Origin: Roridomyces roridus
Taxonomy: Eukaryota > Basidiomycota > Agaricomycetes > Agaricales > Mycenaceae
NCBI GenBank assembly: GCA_029378245.1
Contig: JARKIF010000008.1
Location: forward strand, 558,001 to 622,000
Reading direction: 5' to 3'
DNA: 64,000 nucleotides
The notes under the pieces were generated by a model. The model was not told the origin of the DNA. It worked only from the letters and a program-made list of their open reading frames with translations, and ran no database searches. Below are positions 13,301 to 23,247 of the stretch, in pieces. Made by a program: the position numbers and the translations under genes. Positions within the stretch are counted from its first letter, which is position 1. Each line of letters starts with the position of its first letter.

Positions 13301-15766
13301 CCGCAGGTTCATTCAGAGGAAAAGATTTTTGGGACTCAAGACGGCCGTCACATTGTTCCAGAGTCGTGAGTGCCGTTATTCCTCCTGCTCGTGGACCTCC
13401 CTCATCTTGATGTCCAGGTGTTCGCGGTATCCAGGCTCGGCAACGGTTTGTTCAAGAAAGAAGTTTGCAAGCCGCCACCCTCTTGCAAAGTCTCATCCGT
13501 GGAGCGTCCGTCTTCTCGTCTCTCTTCATGTGCTCTACTAAGTTCTCGTTAGTATTACGCGCCAAACGTTCCACGCAGATGTACACCACGTCGTTTACCT
13601 TCAATCCTGCGTCCGACGGCGACTTGCTCGCAAGCAGCTGCGTTCACTCAAGGCAGAAGCTCGCTCCGTCAACACGTACAAGGAAGCTTCCTATAGGCTG
13701 GAGAATAAAGTGGTCGAGTTGACGCAGACACTCCAAACCCGAACGGAGGAGCGGAAACAACTTCAAACCAAGGTCGCTGAGTTGGAACTGCAACTGCAGC
13801 AATGGATCAATCGTCACGAGGAGTCGGATGCGCGAGCCAAGCAATTCCAGACGTCCCTCCGTTCTGCTGAAGTCGAGGTATCTCGACGAGACGAGCTCTT
13901 GCTAGCCAAAGCTGAGGTGGAAAAGCGGCTCGAGGAGTCACTCGCCAAGGCGTTGGAGAAGGAAGAGACGATCCAGAAGTTGACGGATGACTTGGTGCGC
14001 CAAACGACTCAGCTCGAAGCTCAACAAAAGACTCTGGATGCCACTCCTGTTCGCAACCAGGAGGACAATTCGGTGATCATGACCCTGAAAAATGAAGTCA
14101 GCAGTCTTCGGGAGCAGCTTAATCGTTCAAATGCGCTCAACGCCCTCACTCGTGGCTCTCGCGCAGATCCGCCCTTGTCCCCGACTTTTGCTCCTGCCTT
14201 GCGGGTAGCAGAACAAAACGGGACTTCCAACAGTGTTCCAATCGGAGGGAATACACAGCGTCACCAGCGCCGCCACAGTTCCGCGGGTGTCTTTGCCATC
14301 GCTCCTTCAGACCATCGGACTTCGACGGATGAGATTATGATCGATGTGAAGAAGAATCACGCATTGAACCCTCGGGCTGTCTCTGTCGCATACAACGGCG
14401 AAGACAACTACCTGCGCATGCGGTCCAACGGTCTACCGGACATTCGCGACTTTGATGATCCGGCTGAGGAGAAGATCAGGCTTATGCAGGATGTCAAGAG
14501 GCTAGATGAGGACGTCTTGGACGGACTTGTCCGTGGACTAAAGATTCCCGCGCCCAGTCTGACCAACCCATCCGCCGTCAAAGAAATCCTATTCCCCGCA
14601 AATCTCATCAGTTTGGTGACGAATGAGATGTGGAAGTACGGTCTCATTCCGGAGAGCGAGAGGTTTTTGGCGAATGTGATGCAGACCATTCAGGGTCATG
14701 TGATGGTAGGTCACGTTTTTCTGAAAGGAATGCACTGACCGTTGTTCAGTCTTTCACGGGCGAGGACGCGATTATTCCTGGGATATTCTGGCTGTCGAAT
14801 GTGCACGAGATGCTGTCGTTCATCTGCGTCGCGGAAAGTGACATGCTGCAGGGTATCGGGCCCGGGGAAGAAAATGCAGTCCGATCGTTTGATTGGAACG
14901 ACTACGAACGCCTGGTCTCCGTGGTCAAGCACGATCTGGACAGTCTCGAGTACAACATTTATCACACATGGATGCTGGAAACCAAGAAGAAACTGTCCAA
15001 GATGGTTATTCCTGCCCTCATCGAGAGCCAGTCCCTTCCCGGCTTCACAACCAGCGATGGTGGAGGCCGTCTCTTCAACAGGCTCTTGAACGCCAATAGC
15101 GCTCCGGCATACAGCATGGACGACATTTTGAACATGCTCAACAAAGTTTGGAAAAGCTTGAAGAGCTACTACATGGAGGAATCCGTCGTTCAGCAGGTCA
15201 TAACGGAGCTTCTCAAACTCATCGGCGTGACGAGTTTCAACGACCTGCTCATGCGCCGCAACTTTTCCTCGTGGAAACGCGCCATGCAAATCCAATACAA
15301 CATCACCCGAATCGAGGAGTGGTGCAAATCTCATGACATGCCCGAGGGCACTCTGCAGCTGGAACATTTGATGCAGGCCACCAAACTACTCCAGCTGAAG
15401 AAGGCCACTGCGGCGGACATTGAAATTATTTACGACGTTTGCTGGATGCTCAGTCCGATGCAAATACAACGCATGTGTACTAATTATTATGTCGCCGACT
15501 ACGAGGTGAGTGCTCATGGTGTATCCCATTCAATCCTTCCTAAACATTCTCAGAATCCGATATCCCCCGAAATACTCAAGGTCGTCGCTTCTCGAGTGCA
15601 GGCAAATGACCGTAACGATCATCTCCTTCTCTCTCCTGAAACGGAGGAAGTGGGACCTTATGAGCTGCCACTGCCGCGAGAAGTGTCTGGATTGGAGACG
15701 TACGTGCCTGCGTACTTGAACGTCTCTCATCTCCGCCGTCTCGCCGCTTTGGTATCGTACTCATAG
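10366..15766 (+). CDS. class V myosin heavy chain
   Basis: Exons 10366-10390, 10441-10683, 10732-11186, 11237-11920, 11968-12021, 12074-12885, 12938-13365, 13418-13505, 13553-14705, 14750-15505 and 15554-15766 give 1636 residues, typical of fungal Myo2/Myo52. It carries cargo along actin cables. The motor begins after a short SH3-like fold. The P-loop is [10 protein letters not shown], switch I is NDNSSRFGK and switch II is [10 protein letters not shown] motifs (for example [13 protein letters not shown]) follow from about residue 790, then a coiled coil, then the cargo-binding DIL domain (about 1300-1560). The first coding exon is only 25 nt. The intron at 11921-11967 has a GC donor inside switch II, where conservation leaves no alternative. 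The last exon lies partly in the 347-bp duplicated block. The gene starts 128 bp after the formin stop, on the same strand. Confidence 0.95.
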
Positions 15767-15925
15767 TCTTATTGTTCGGATAGTTATTTACAAGTACTAT
15801 ACCTCGCACTGCTGGATTAGAGCCTTACTGGCATTGATGTATTCAAAGGCATTCATGTTTCACGCACGACTACTGTATCTGTGTCCTCCACCTGATTTGA
15901 GAATAACTCGTTCAGTAGCAGCACC
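15579..15925. repeat. left copy of 347-bp direct repeat
   Basis: This block recurs at 21896-22242 with a constant offset of 6317 and one difference seen (G15694 versus C22011). It starts 25 nt into the last myosin V exon, covers the myosin stop codon and 3' flank, and ends with the last 24 codons of the AN1 zinc-finger gene on the opposite strand. The left copy completes the myosin gene. Its AN1 portion is an orphan. Confidence 0.95.
15853..15925 (-). pseudogene. orphan C-terminal end of AN1 zinc-finger gene
   Basis: The minus strand encodes the last 24 codons (EVLLLNELFSNQ...stop) found in the intact gene at 22170-23058. Nothing upstream of it (toward higher coordinates) continues the gene. 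It is a by-product of the 347-bp duplication. Confidence 0.85.
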
Positions 15926-15945
15926 CACCTATGGATACCTTATAT

Positions 15946-15998
15946 CCCCACTAACTAGAGGGGACGGTGGGGGGTACCGTCCCTTCTAGTTAGAGGGG
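15946..15998. repeat. near-perfect palindrome at left end of island
   Basis: A 23-nt arm at 15946-15968 pairs with 15976-15998 with two mismatches around a G-rich 7-nt loop. The arms contain CTAACTAGA and its complement. It begins about 20 bp inside the island. It could be a leftover inverted terminus of a small transposon or a hairpin in a 3' UTR. No partner was found elsewhere in the window. Confidence 0.6.
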
Positions 15999-16361
15999 AT
16001 AGAAGCAGGCGCCCCATGTCGCAATAAATGTCGCAACAAAAGGCGGCATAAAGTCGATAAATTCGGACTTGGAGTAGATAAACCTCAAGTACATTGTACA
16101 TGCTGCAATAAAGCTGATAAAATATGGTATGAGGCGGACTTTGACAGCAACAAAGCATTTCTTGAGGTGTACTCGAGTACAAAGCTAGCAGTATATACAG
16201 TACAGAGACAGATAGCCAATTACAAGCAAGAAATCATCAAGGATAATGCAGGACACTACGCGCTCTTTGTCGACAGCGAAGGGACACGGCGACCAGGCGG
16301 GCCACCACGTGGACCGCGAACGATGGCACGGGAAGCATCAGCACCGGGTGCACCGCGATAG
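15990..16361 (+). other. open frame without a start, unknown, Cys/His/Lys-rich
   Basis: A frame of about 120 codons is open from a stop at 15987 to a stop at 16359. Its first two thirds look coding: CRNKCRNKRRHK, then HCTCCNKADKIWYEADFD, then a Lys/Gln-rich amphipathic part. A C-x3-C...C-x-C-C pattern suggests metal binding. There is no early ATG, so it is probably an internal or terminal exon cut off by the island boundary. I do not recognise the family. The last 35 codons overlap the opposite-strand gene and are probably not coding. Confidence 0.35.
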
Positions 16362-17860
16362 AGGGGGCGGGGAGCGATGACCTTGGGAGGACGGATGTTC
16401 TCCTTCTCGGGTACATCACCCTCATCAACCGCCCCACCCTTTCTGCGCTTGCCCTGCGCCGTATCACTGTCACTGCCCTCCTCCTCCCTCTCCACACGTT
16501 TCCGCCCTCTGCCGCTCGACTTCCCCTTCTCGCTCGACTTGCCATTCCCACCCGCCTTGCTCTTCGCTCCCCCACCCGCCTTGCCCTTCGCTCCCCCACC
16601 CGCCTTGCCCTTCGCTCCCCCACCTGCCTTGCCCTTCGCCCCGGTACCTTTCTTCCCATCGCTGCCCTTGGTTAAATGTCGGGCAACGGGCAGTGCGGAT
16701 GGTGATACCCGCGGCAAAGCTTCTCCCATTTGAGGAGAATGCCAGAGAGGGAGGCGTCAGAGCGCTGTTGCTGCCCTGGGTGGCCATCGGTCTGCTCGTT
16801 GGCGCTCGCCCTGCGAAAGTTGTTAGAAAATATAAATGAAAAAGAGATTTGGAACGTACGCAGAAGTGAAGATTCCAATGTGCCTCCCAACACCGACAGC
16901 GAAATAGCAGGCGCCTGGACCGGAGATCATGGTCCCTGGGGTGTGCCACAGGAATGGCTGACAGATGACTTTGTCGACACCAGTGGTGGAGAGAATGCTG
17001 GACATGAGCAAGGGCGAGTAAAGGGCGAGGGAAGGGTGGGGAGTGGGGAAAGGCAAAAAGTCGGCTGCTTCTTAAAAGCAGGCAACCATTCCACAATTCC
17101 ACCGAGTCAAGATCCAGATCTGGCAGCAGAGCAGATTAGTCTGCGGTGGCAACGGGAAAAGGCACAAATAGAATACGTACGAGTGGGTCCAGGCATTGAG
17201 GAAAACGACAGCTTCGAGAACAATTTGAATTTTAGGCGTAATTGGGACCGGTGTACGTCAAGCCAGCGCTCCCTCCCGAATTCGAATGCGCCGATGAAGC
17301 TCCTCCAGCCTGGCTCGACGAACTGCATGCCGCTCCTCCGGCGTGCGGTTGCGGTTGCAGCCCCCCCACGCGTCCACAGTGTACTGCACCCCACCATCTG
17401 ATTCGTCCGCGGAGTATGACGGCGGTATGTCGTTGTTGCCCACGTCGCTGCCCGACTCGTCGTGGTCAATGGAAGAGGAGAGATGGGTGGATGTGTCGGG
17501 AGTGATGTTGGCTGGAGGGAATCTTGGTGCGTTTGGGCTAGGGATGGGAGGCTCTTCACCAGGATGTCGGGCGCTCCATGACTGGTACCACGCAGGATAC
17601 CCGTGCTTTTGAATAGACAAGCTTGAGTAGAGTTAGTAGTTATTCAATTGGATGAGGCAGGAAACGCACCGACAACGACGAAGCATTGCCTTCTGAGCCA
17701 GCTCCTCCCGGTGCGCCTGCCTGTATAATGCTGCATAATTGTTGGGGCCGGCCTTGGCGTCTGCGAGCTTGTCCGGCTGTTGCTGCAGCTTGTCTCGACG
17801 GCTGGGAGCATATGTCCGGCCCTTGGAACGAATTGCATCGCGGTTGCTAGAAGAGACCAT
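16256..17860 (-). pseudogene. viroplasmin (RNase H1 N-terminal)-like protein gene, decayed
   Basis: On the minus strand an ATG at 17860 opens a basic N terminus. It splices after codons for MLRR near 17670 to an exon beginning near 17612 (SIQKHGYPAWYQSW) with a Pro/Ser/Asp-rich body. That exon meets an in-frame TGA at 17258-17260, after which the same frame continues with protein-like sequence (TPKIQIVLEAVVFLNAW). Downstream exons hold GPGACYFAVGVGRHIGIFTS (about 16850-16925), which resembles the hybrid-binding viroplasmin fold, and then ILLKWEKLC. The final part is Lys/Gly-rich with the 24-nt repeats. The broken frame suggests a pseudogene. Exon joins after the TGA are uncertain, and what the protein did is unknown. 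Confidence 0.5.
16551..16645. repeat. 24-nt tandem repeat, four copies
   Basis: Units of 24 nt (CCCGCCTTGCCCTTCGCTCC plus CCCA, with small variants) repeat four times. On the minus strand they encode a Gly/Ala/Lys repeat of the form GGGAKGKA in the C-terminal part of the neighbouring viroplasmin-like gene. Confidence 0.85.
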
Positions 17861-18330
17861 TTGAGTGCTGAAATGCCTTTTGTCAAGGATTGACGGACCG
17901 CTCTCTGTAACGCTGCTTGGCGGCTCGTTGGGAATCGGTCCCCATTGAGGAAAGAAGACAGAGTTGTGTCAAGGGAGAGTGGTGAGGGAAAGTGGTGCAA
18001 AGGAGTGGGTGGTGGTAAAGACAGAGTTATATACGGGAATCATAGTCAATTCATGGCTCGTTTCGCACCTCCCTCAAGAATTCTCTTACAGACATAGGAA
18101 AAATCAGGTGAAAATTCAAATGGACTCACAGAAGCCCATTAAATTGTCTCGGGCATTCAGATCCATGTCCGAGGTAGTTCGTTCGAGCTGCAGAAATGGA
18201 TTCGGTCTTCTCGGCACCGTGGTAAGTCGGTGATATGCGTGGTAAGTCGGCGATCTGTGTCGGCTGGCGACTTGCTCGCTCGTTAACCCGCAGTTTCAAA
18301 CTCAATATCCAAGGGAAAGGATGTATTCAT
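17861..18330. other. intergenic part of the island
   Basis: 470 bases between two minus-strand genes. A short direct repeat (GTGGTAAGTCGG twice, near 18220-18250) is the only structure seen. It should contain the 3' end of the TET/JBP transcript and the promoter of the viroplasmin-like gene. Confidence 0.45.
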
Positions 18331-20291
18331 CTATTTATCCAAACCATACAGCTCTTGCAACTCATCCAACGTCGAAAAGTACGCAACACCGTCCTCCCAT
18401 CGTGTCTCCGCCGCCGCCGCCCTCTGCGCCTTCTGCTCCGCGCTCGCTGTATGTAGGAATGTATCGTCCGTCTTGTTCCCATTTGCCGCCCAACGGAACA
18501 AAGCGCCCGCCGTGTACTGCGTGAACGAGTGGCGAGTCTCGTTCTCGCCGATTGGGGTGTTTGAGTGATTGACAATGGACGATGGGATGAGGATGGTGGA
18601 CCCGGGAGGGAAACGGATGATGAGTTTAAGCTCCCATAGGATGAGGTGCCCGCCGTGGTCGGGGTTAAAATCCCCCAAGGCAGTGATTGGGCAGAGACCC
18701 GCCGCCATGTTGCCGAAATCGAGGTGGACGCTGGTGACAACGTTCTCGAAGTTGAAGGTGCATGCGGCAAAGCAGCTCTTCTCGAAGTTCCAACTGAGCT
18801 CTTTGTTCCAGGCGAGGATGTCTGCCTTGTTCTTCTGATAGCGTGCAAGGAGGCGTGGAGCGTAGATCGACATAAGTACTAGAATGGGTCAGATTAAATG
18901 CATCAGAACAAGGGAGGAGACTCACGCATGATGAAGCCGACAATCCTGATGTAATATTCATGCGCCATGAGTTCGTCCGTCGCTGCGCGGTTCGCGTCAT
19001 TGCAGAAGAGATTACCAGGTTCCTGGGACTACGGTAAATACGACTTGCTGAGAGGACAGGCCATATACGTACTTCCTGGCCTCCACCAAAGGAAACCCCG
19101 CGGAATATTGGAATGTAGGGCTCTGCAGCCCGTCGATGGTCGTAGTCAGAGCCAGAGGTGTTGAGGTGTTGGGCGGCGTTGTCCATCAAACGCGATGTAC
19201 CGTCGGTAACAATTTTCCATCCAGCAGAGTCCCGTGGCTGTCCTCCGAGCAGGACGATGATTCGGCGTTTCGAGTCAACGATGGGGATGGTTAATCTGCG
19301 CCCTTGTTAGCATCAGGCCTGCTAGCCGAAACAGCTGGACGACGTACACGCCAAGCCAAGGAATGTATAAGAAGCCGCGTTGCCCAACGAGCTTGTCGAC
19401 CTCCTCTTGCGTGTACGTCATCGGACCCATTCCCGTCTCCCCAAGCGTAATTGGATTCAGCTCGTCCTCGACATCGGAATGGGGCTTGGCGTTGCGGCTG
19501 CCAATCCACCCTGGTTTGCTGTGCGGAAGGTCGGTGGCGTCGTAAGGGACATGAATGGCGGAGGAAAGACTTTGGCCTGCACGTTTGAGGTGGATCGCCT
19601 TTGGCACCGCCGCCCCCGACGCCTCCTGAGTCCGTTGACGACCACGTTTGCCCCGAGACTTTGCCTTGGCATGCTTGGCAGCGGAAAGCGCGGCGTGTGA
19701 GGAGGATGGTGATTTGGAGGGTTTATCATGGCGGTCATCGAAGCGCTTGTATTTGGACTTGACTTTGCGACGCTGCTGTGCGGAGAGGTTGTCCTGTGCG
19801 CGTTTTGCTGAGTGTGGGTTAGTTGTGCCTGTTGTGGTCGTGTTCATGGTCGTGGTCGTGGTCGTGTTCGTGGTCGTTATGGTCTCCATGTCGTCTAGAG
19901 TCAATGTTAGCATTGAAGTCGAAGAGCAGAATCTTTGTGACACACCCGAGAGGTTCAGTGCTTCCAGGCCCGGAATTACCACCTCCTCTGGCTCGTGAGT
20001 CTGCCCCAATTCCACCCGCTGCTTGATACAGCATTGCAGCCGCTCCTCTGCGTCAAAGTAGACTGGTACCTCAATGGCGAGCCCGAGGGCCAGGTCGAAC
20101 GGTGAATACTCCTTGTTGGATCGAAGGCGACGACGGGGAAGCGGGGGTATACCTGTGTCGCATGTGTTAGTCAATGGTGAAATCCAGAAGGGAGGGAATG
20201 CTCGCGCCAAGTTCCGCAAGGGATCTCTTTGCGAGCGTGCTCCGGGTCGCCAGGGTCGTGTCCCATCGCATGAAAACAAGAGTGGATTCAC
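18331..20291 (-). CDS. TET/JBP-family 2-oxoglutarate/Fe(II) dioxygenase
   Basis: Several exons on the minus strand join into one open protein of roughly 500 residues ending at 18331. Introns lie near 19863-19960, 19297-19350, 19028-19072 and 18879-18925. A long basic, low-complexity N-terminal half (KVKSKYKRF, Thr/Asn repeats) could bind nucleic acid. The C-terminal half has the double-stranded beta-helix signature: HLDFGN supplies the HxD iron ligands, LGDFNPDHGGHLILWELK the core strands, IVNHSNTPI the distal His, and ETRHSFTQYTAGALFRW the 2-oxoglutarate-binding Arg. This is the fungal TET/JBP family, which oxidises 5-methylcytosine or related bases. All catalytic residues are present. It is head-to-head with the KDZ transposase gene. 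The start codon is the least certain point. Confidence 0.82.
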
Positions 20292-20668
20292 TTACTGCTG
20301 CCTGTGAGCATTTTGACCGGTCGTCACCGCGCAAACGATGGAGGAATGAGAGAAAGACAGAAACAAAGAAGAAAGGTACGTCAGCATGACGTCAGCATGT
20401 CACATGACCTGCCGCTGTTGACGCGTTGCCAAGTCCCGCTACTCCCTGAATGGGCAGAAACAACAACAAGAAACGCAAATGGTTTGCTCACCGGCAGCGA
20501 CGAGCCCCCACCGAACGCCTATACCCCCGCCGTTGTCGAGCGCCAGAACCTTGGACCGACCGCTCTCATTGCATATGAGGCAAAGCAGGCGCAAAAACGA
20601 AAGGAGGAGTGGGAGGGTAGGACGGCTTTCTGGCCAACACCCCTCAGAGTACTTACCCAGCGGCAGAT

Positions 20669-21895
20669 ATGACTCAAGCCACGCGTAACAAGATGCGCGT
20701 CCTCGGCGAATTATTCGAGGACGACAATTTTGACCCCGAAGACGCTCTCATCTCAGGAATATCGACAATCGACAACATCTTGGATGGTGGCACCCGTGCT
20801 CAAATAAGTCACGCAGGTGGGGACAACAACGACAACGACGACAACGACAGCAGCCCAGACGAAGCCCAACAATTCGAGGATGGAATCGAGGAGGAGCATC
20901 GACAAGGGTGCGTCGCAACGTCCTCTTTTCTTTTCTGGTGTCTGACATGCATGCAGCACTCGACGAAAGGACTGGCGTACACGGCGGGATCGTATCGTCC
21001 GACGTACAGATGCATTCCAGGTGCAAATGCGCTACATGGTGGCTGCCTATGGGAGACACACCGCAGGGGAGCCTCTTCCAGAGCCGACTGAGACGGAGCG
21101 CCAGGATCCAGAGATCTTCAAAGTCTTGGTGGTGGATTTATTCGGTGCGTTGTCAGTGTTTCTGTGCACAAGCAATAGCATTGACTATTTTACCAGAGTC
21201 AAGGCAGGAAGATGTAATCCTGCCCATCGGCTGCGGAGGTTATGCGTCAGCCCTCCTTCGACTTGGACTCGTCCCATGTGCACCCTGGAAACCCACCGTC
21301 GCTCTCACCATTCGCGCCCTCGACGTCTATCGTGTGGCGCATGCCCGTTGCCCTCAATTTTCTATTCATGCGTTCGCGAGAACTCTGTGCGATCTCCACG
21401 GAGTCCCAATGCGCCCGTACCTCTACCAACAAATCTCCATCGCCTATGACCTGTACTTGGAGGTTCGGCGGGGTGTTGAACGCCAGGTTATTCAGGAGCT
21501 CGGGCGCGACACCCCTGCATGGCGCATGAAAAATTGCTGCCCGGCATGCACATATCAGCTTGAAGACGAGGACGAGCTCATCTTCAACATGCTGGTCACG
21601 ATGGACGGCAATGATTCCCTCAAAAGGGTGCTTCGGAGGAAGGCTGATGGCGGGGAGGGAGTGGGTGAGGCGAATGACCGTCCAGACAACCGGGATGCGG
21701 GGGATGACTACTATCTGCCGCGCGACAAGGTGGATGAGTGGGCCAAGCGTCGACTGGCAAATATTTTGCCCTTGGACGATAATGTGAGTCTCACCCGCGT
21801 TCTTTCTTCCCCGTCAGATATTGATTGTGATTGTGCAGGGACAGGACAACCCGTGCAAGGAGAAGTGGAAGAATATGACGAATGATGTGACCGCG
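20669..21895 (+). pseudogene. KDZ-family transposase, N-terminal part only
   Basis: Exons of this frame give an acidic N terminus, then LDERTRDWRTRRDRI and QVQMRYMVAAYGRH. After two more introns comes a long conserved stretch with LVPCAPWKPTVALTIRALD, CDLHGVPMRPY, CPACTYQLEDEDELIF and TMDGNDSLKRVLRR. These are hallmarks of basidiomycete KDZ transposases (CxC-type zinc-binding N-terminal region). The frame continues through an intron near 21783-21838 to KEKWKNMTNDVTA and then runs straight into the duplicated myosin tail at 21896. The catalytic RNase H-fold core, expected downstream, is missing, so this copy cannot transpose by itself. An upstream open frame (20304-20672) with Pro/Glu-rich sequence may be the first exon. 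Confidence 0.8.
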
Positions 21896-22083
21896 AGGTC
21901 GTCGCTTCTCGAGTGCAGGCAAATGACCGTAACGATCATCTCCTTCTCTCTCCTGAAACGGAGGAAGTGGGACCTTATGAGCTGCCACTGCCGCGAGAAG
22001 TGTCTGGATTCGAGACGTACGTGCCTGCGTACTTGAACGTCTCTCATCTCCGCCGTCTCGCCGCTTTGGTATCGTACTCATAG
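21896..22083 (+). pseudogene. orphan 3' end of class V myosin gene
   Basis: The last 62 codons and stop of the myosin gene are copied here without the rest. One codon differs (Leu to Phe from the G/C change at 22011). No splice acceptor precedes it, and it follows truncated KDZ coding sequence in a different reading context. Confidence 0.9.
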
Positions 22084-22242
22084 TCTTATTGTTCGGATAG
22101 TTATTTACAAGTACTATACCTCGCACTGCTGGATTAGAGCCTTACTGGCATTGATGTATTCAAAGGCATTCATGTTTCACGCACGACTACTGTATCTGTG
22201 TCCTCCACCTGATTTGAGAATAACTCGTTCAGTAGCAGCACC
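21896..22242. repeat. right copy of 347-bp direct repeat
   Basis: This is the partner of 15579-15925. It completes the AN1 zinc-finger gene on the minus strand, while its myosin portion (21896-22083) is an orphan. The junction with KDZ coding sequence at 21895/21896 is abrupt, with at most a 2-3 nt overlap (AG). Confidence 0.95.
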
Positions 22243-23058
22243 TCTTCCGGCGACACTTTGACGAGTTGTAAAGGCTGAACAGGGTCAGTTTGGATGCACG
22301 GAAAACGGCTTTACAGACCGAAGAACTCAAAGACATGCCGAGCTGAGTGGCAAGAAGATCCAACACTTTTCCTGTACTCAAGGACTTGAAAGATTGAATA
22401 GAACGGTAGAGTAGTAGACTTGACGCACTTTGCGAGCCCAGAAAGCTTTGTCTCCGCAATTGAAGTACCGTCTATCGTCCTGTGCGCTCTTGTCCTTTGG
22501 TTCAAGGGGAACGGCACGATGTCGGATTTTCATGAGCTCGATCTTGCGATACTGCGCGAGCTTGGCAGGATCGGTGGGGATTTTGACAGCCTTTGGAGCT
22601 GCCGCAGTCTTGGATTGAGACGTCGAAGGGAAATTCTTGGCGAGGAGAGCCCGGGCAGCCTCGTTTCTGGGTGCTGACACGGGCTCAACCCGACATGAAT
22701 GGGATTTCGGATGGCGATGTCTATAGCGGAGGTAAACAATGGTCTAATGTGCCGCGCAATGGCTATACTCTGCGCAAAAGGAGGCGTTGCAATTGGTACA
22801 TCTTGCGGGGGTTCTGTTATCCGAATCGGAGGCGGAGAAAGCCTCCAAACTAGGCTTGTTACAATTGTCTAGGGCACAGCGTTGAAGGGCGACAGTGGGA
22901 TGGGCCACGGCGAGAGATTTGGACCCTCCTTCGCAGTCGTGTGCATCGACGGCACAGTGATTCGAGCAAAAGAAATGTTGACAAGAAGGACAAAAAATGG
23001 GTAAAAAGGTAATGGTCGTGCACTTCGGGCACTGTGAGCCGATATCAAGCAAGGACAT
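22170..23058 (-). CDS. AN1-type zinc-finger protein (Cuz1/ZFAND1-like)
   Basis: Exons 23058-22769, 22720-22429, 22384-22319 and 22274-22170 join in frame for 250 residues. An N-terminal AN1 finger (CPKC...CPSCQHFFC...H...C) is followed by a second, paired finger (CTNCNASFCAEHRHPKSHSC) split by intron 1. A C-terminal region with STGKVLDLLA fits the ubiquitin-like C-terminal domain of Cuz1/ZFAND1, proteins that link the proteasome and Cdc48 under arsenite or misfolding stress. A 44-nt third intron restores the frame to the conserved C terminus. The last 24 codons lie in the right 347-bp repeat, so this gene depends on that copy. Before the island arrived it would have been convergent with the myosin gene. 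Confidence 0.8.
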
Positions 23059-23247
23059 GGCGGGGTGGCCAGTATGTGAGGACGTCGGCAACGGCGCGAG
23101 TTTGGGTCAAGTGTCAATCCGGTGTCGAAATGATCGACAGATACTGCCTTTACTTACCCTTGACCAATTGGCCAAACTGCGGAACACAGGTGATATATAC
23201 TCCAACCCGACTATCACAGCCTAATGCCATCCAGGAGTCGGTTCAGT

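Larger units (their letters stand above)
15926..21895. mobile_element. accessory island with TET/JBP and KDZ transposase genes
   Basis: This segment of 5970 bp lies exactly between the two 347-bp direct repeats. It carries an open frame of unknown origin, a decayed viroplasmin-like gene, a TET/JBP dioxygenase gene and, divergently, the N-terminal part of a KDZ (Kyakuja-Dileera-Zisupton) transposase gene that stops at the right repeat. KDZ transposons and TET/JBP genes are known to be linked in basidiomycetes. I see no matching terminal inverted repeats at the two ends, so this is a fragment or composite rather than a complete element. Confidence 0.75.

Noticed and set aside
19819..20034. His/Asp-repeat frame (HDHDHDHEHD) on the minus strand
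   Set aside because: It is a shadow of the Thr/Asn-coding repeat in the TET/JBP gene, whose frame continues into conserved sequence.
18331..20291. Calling this gene an ordinary AlkB or prolyl hydroxylase
   Set aside because: The order HxD...GGHLILW...HSNTPI...ETRxSFTQY is the basidiomycete TET/JBP pattern, and the KDZ partner supports it.
15579..22242. Reading the two 347-bp repeats as LTRs of a retrotransposon
   Set aside because: They contain host exons of two genes, do not begin with TG or end with CA, and the interval has no reverse transcriptase, integrase or primer-binding site.
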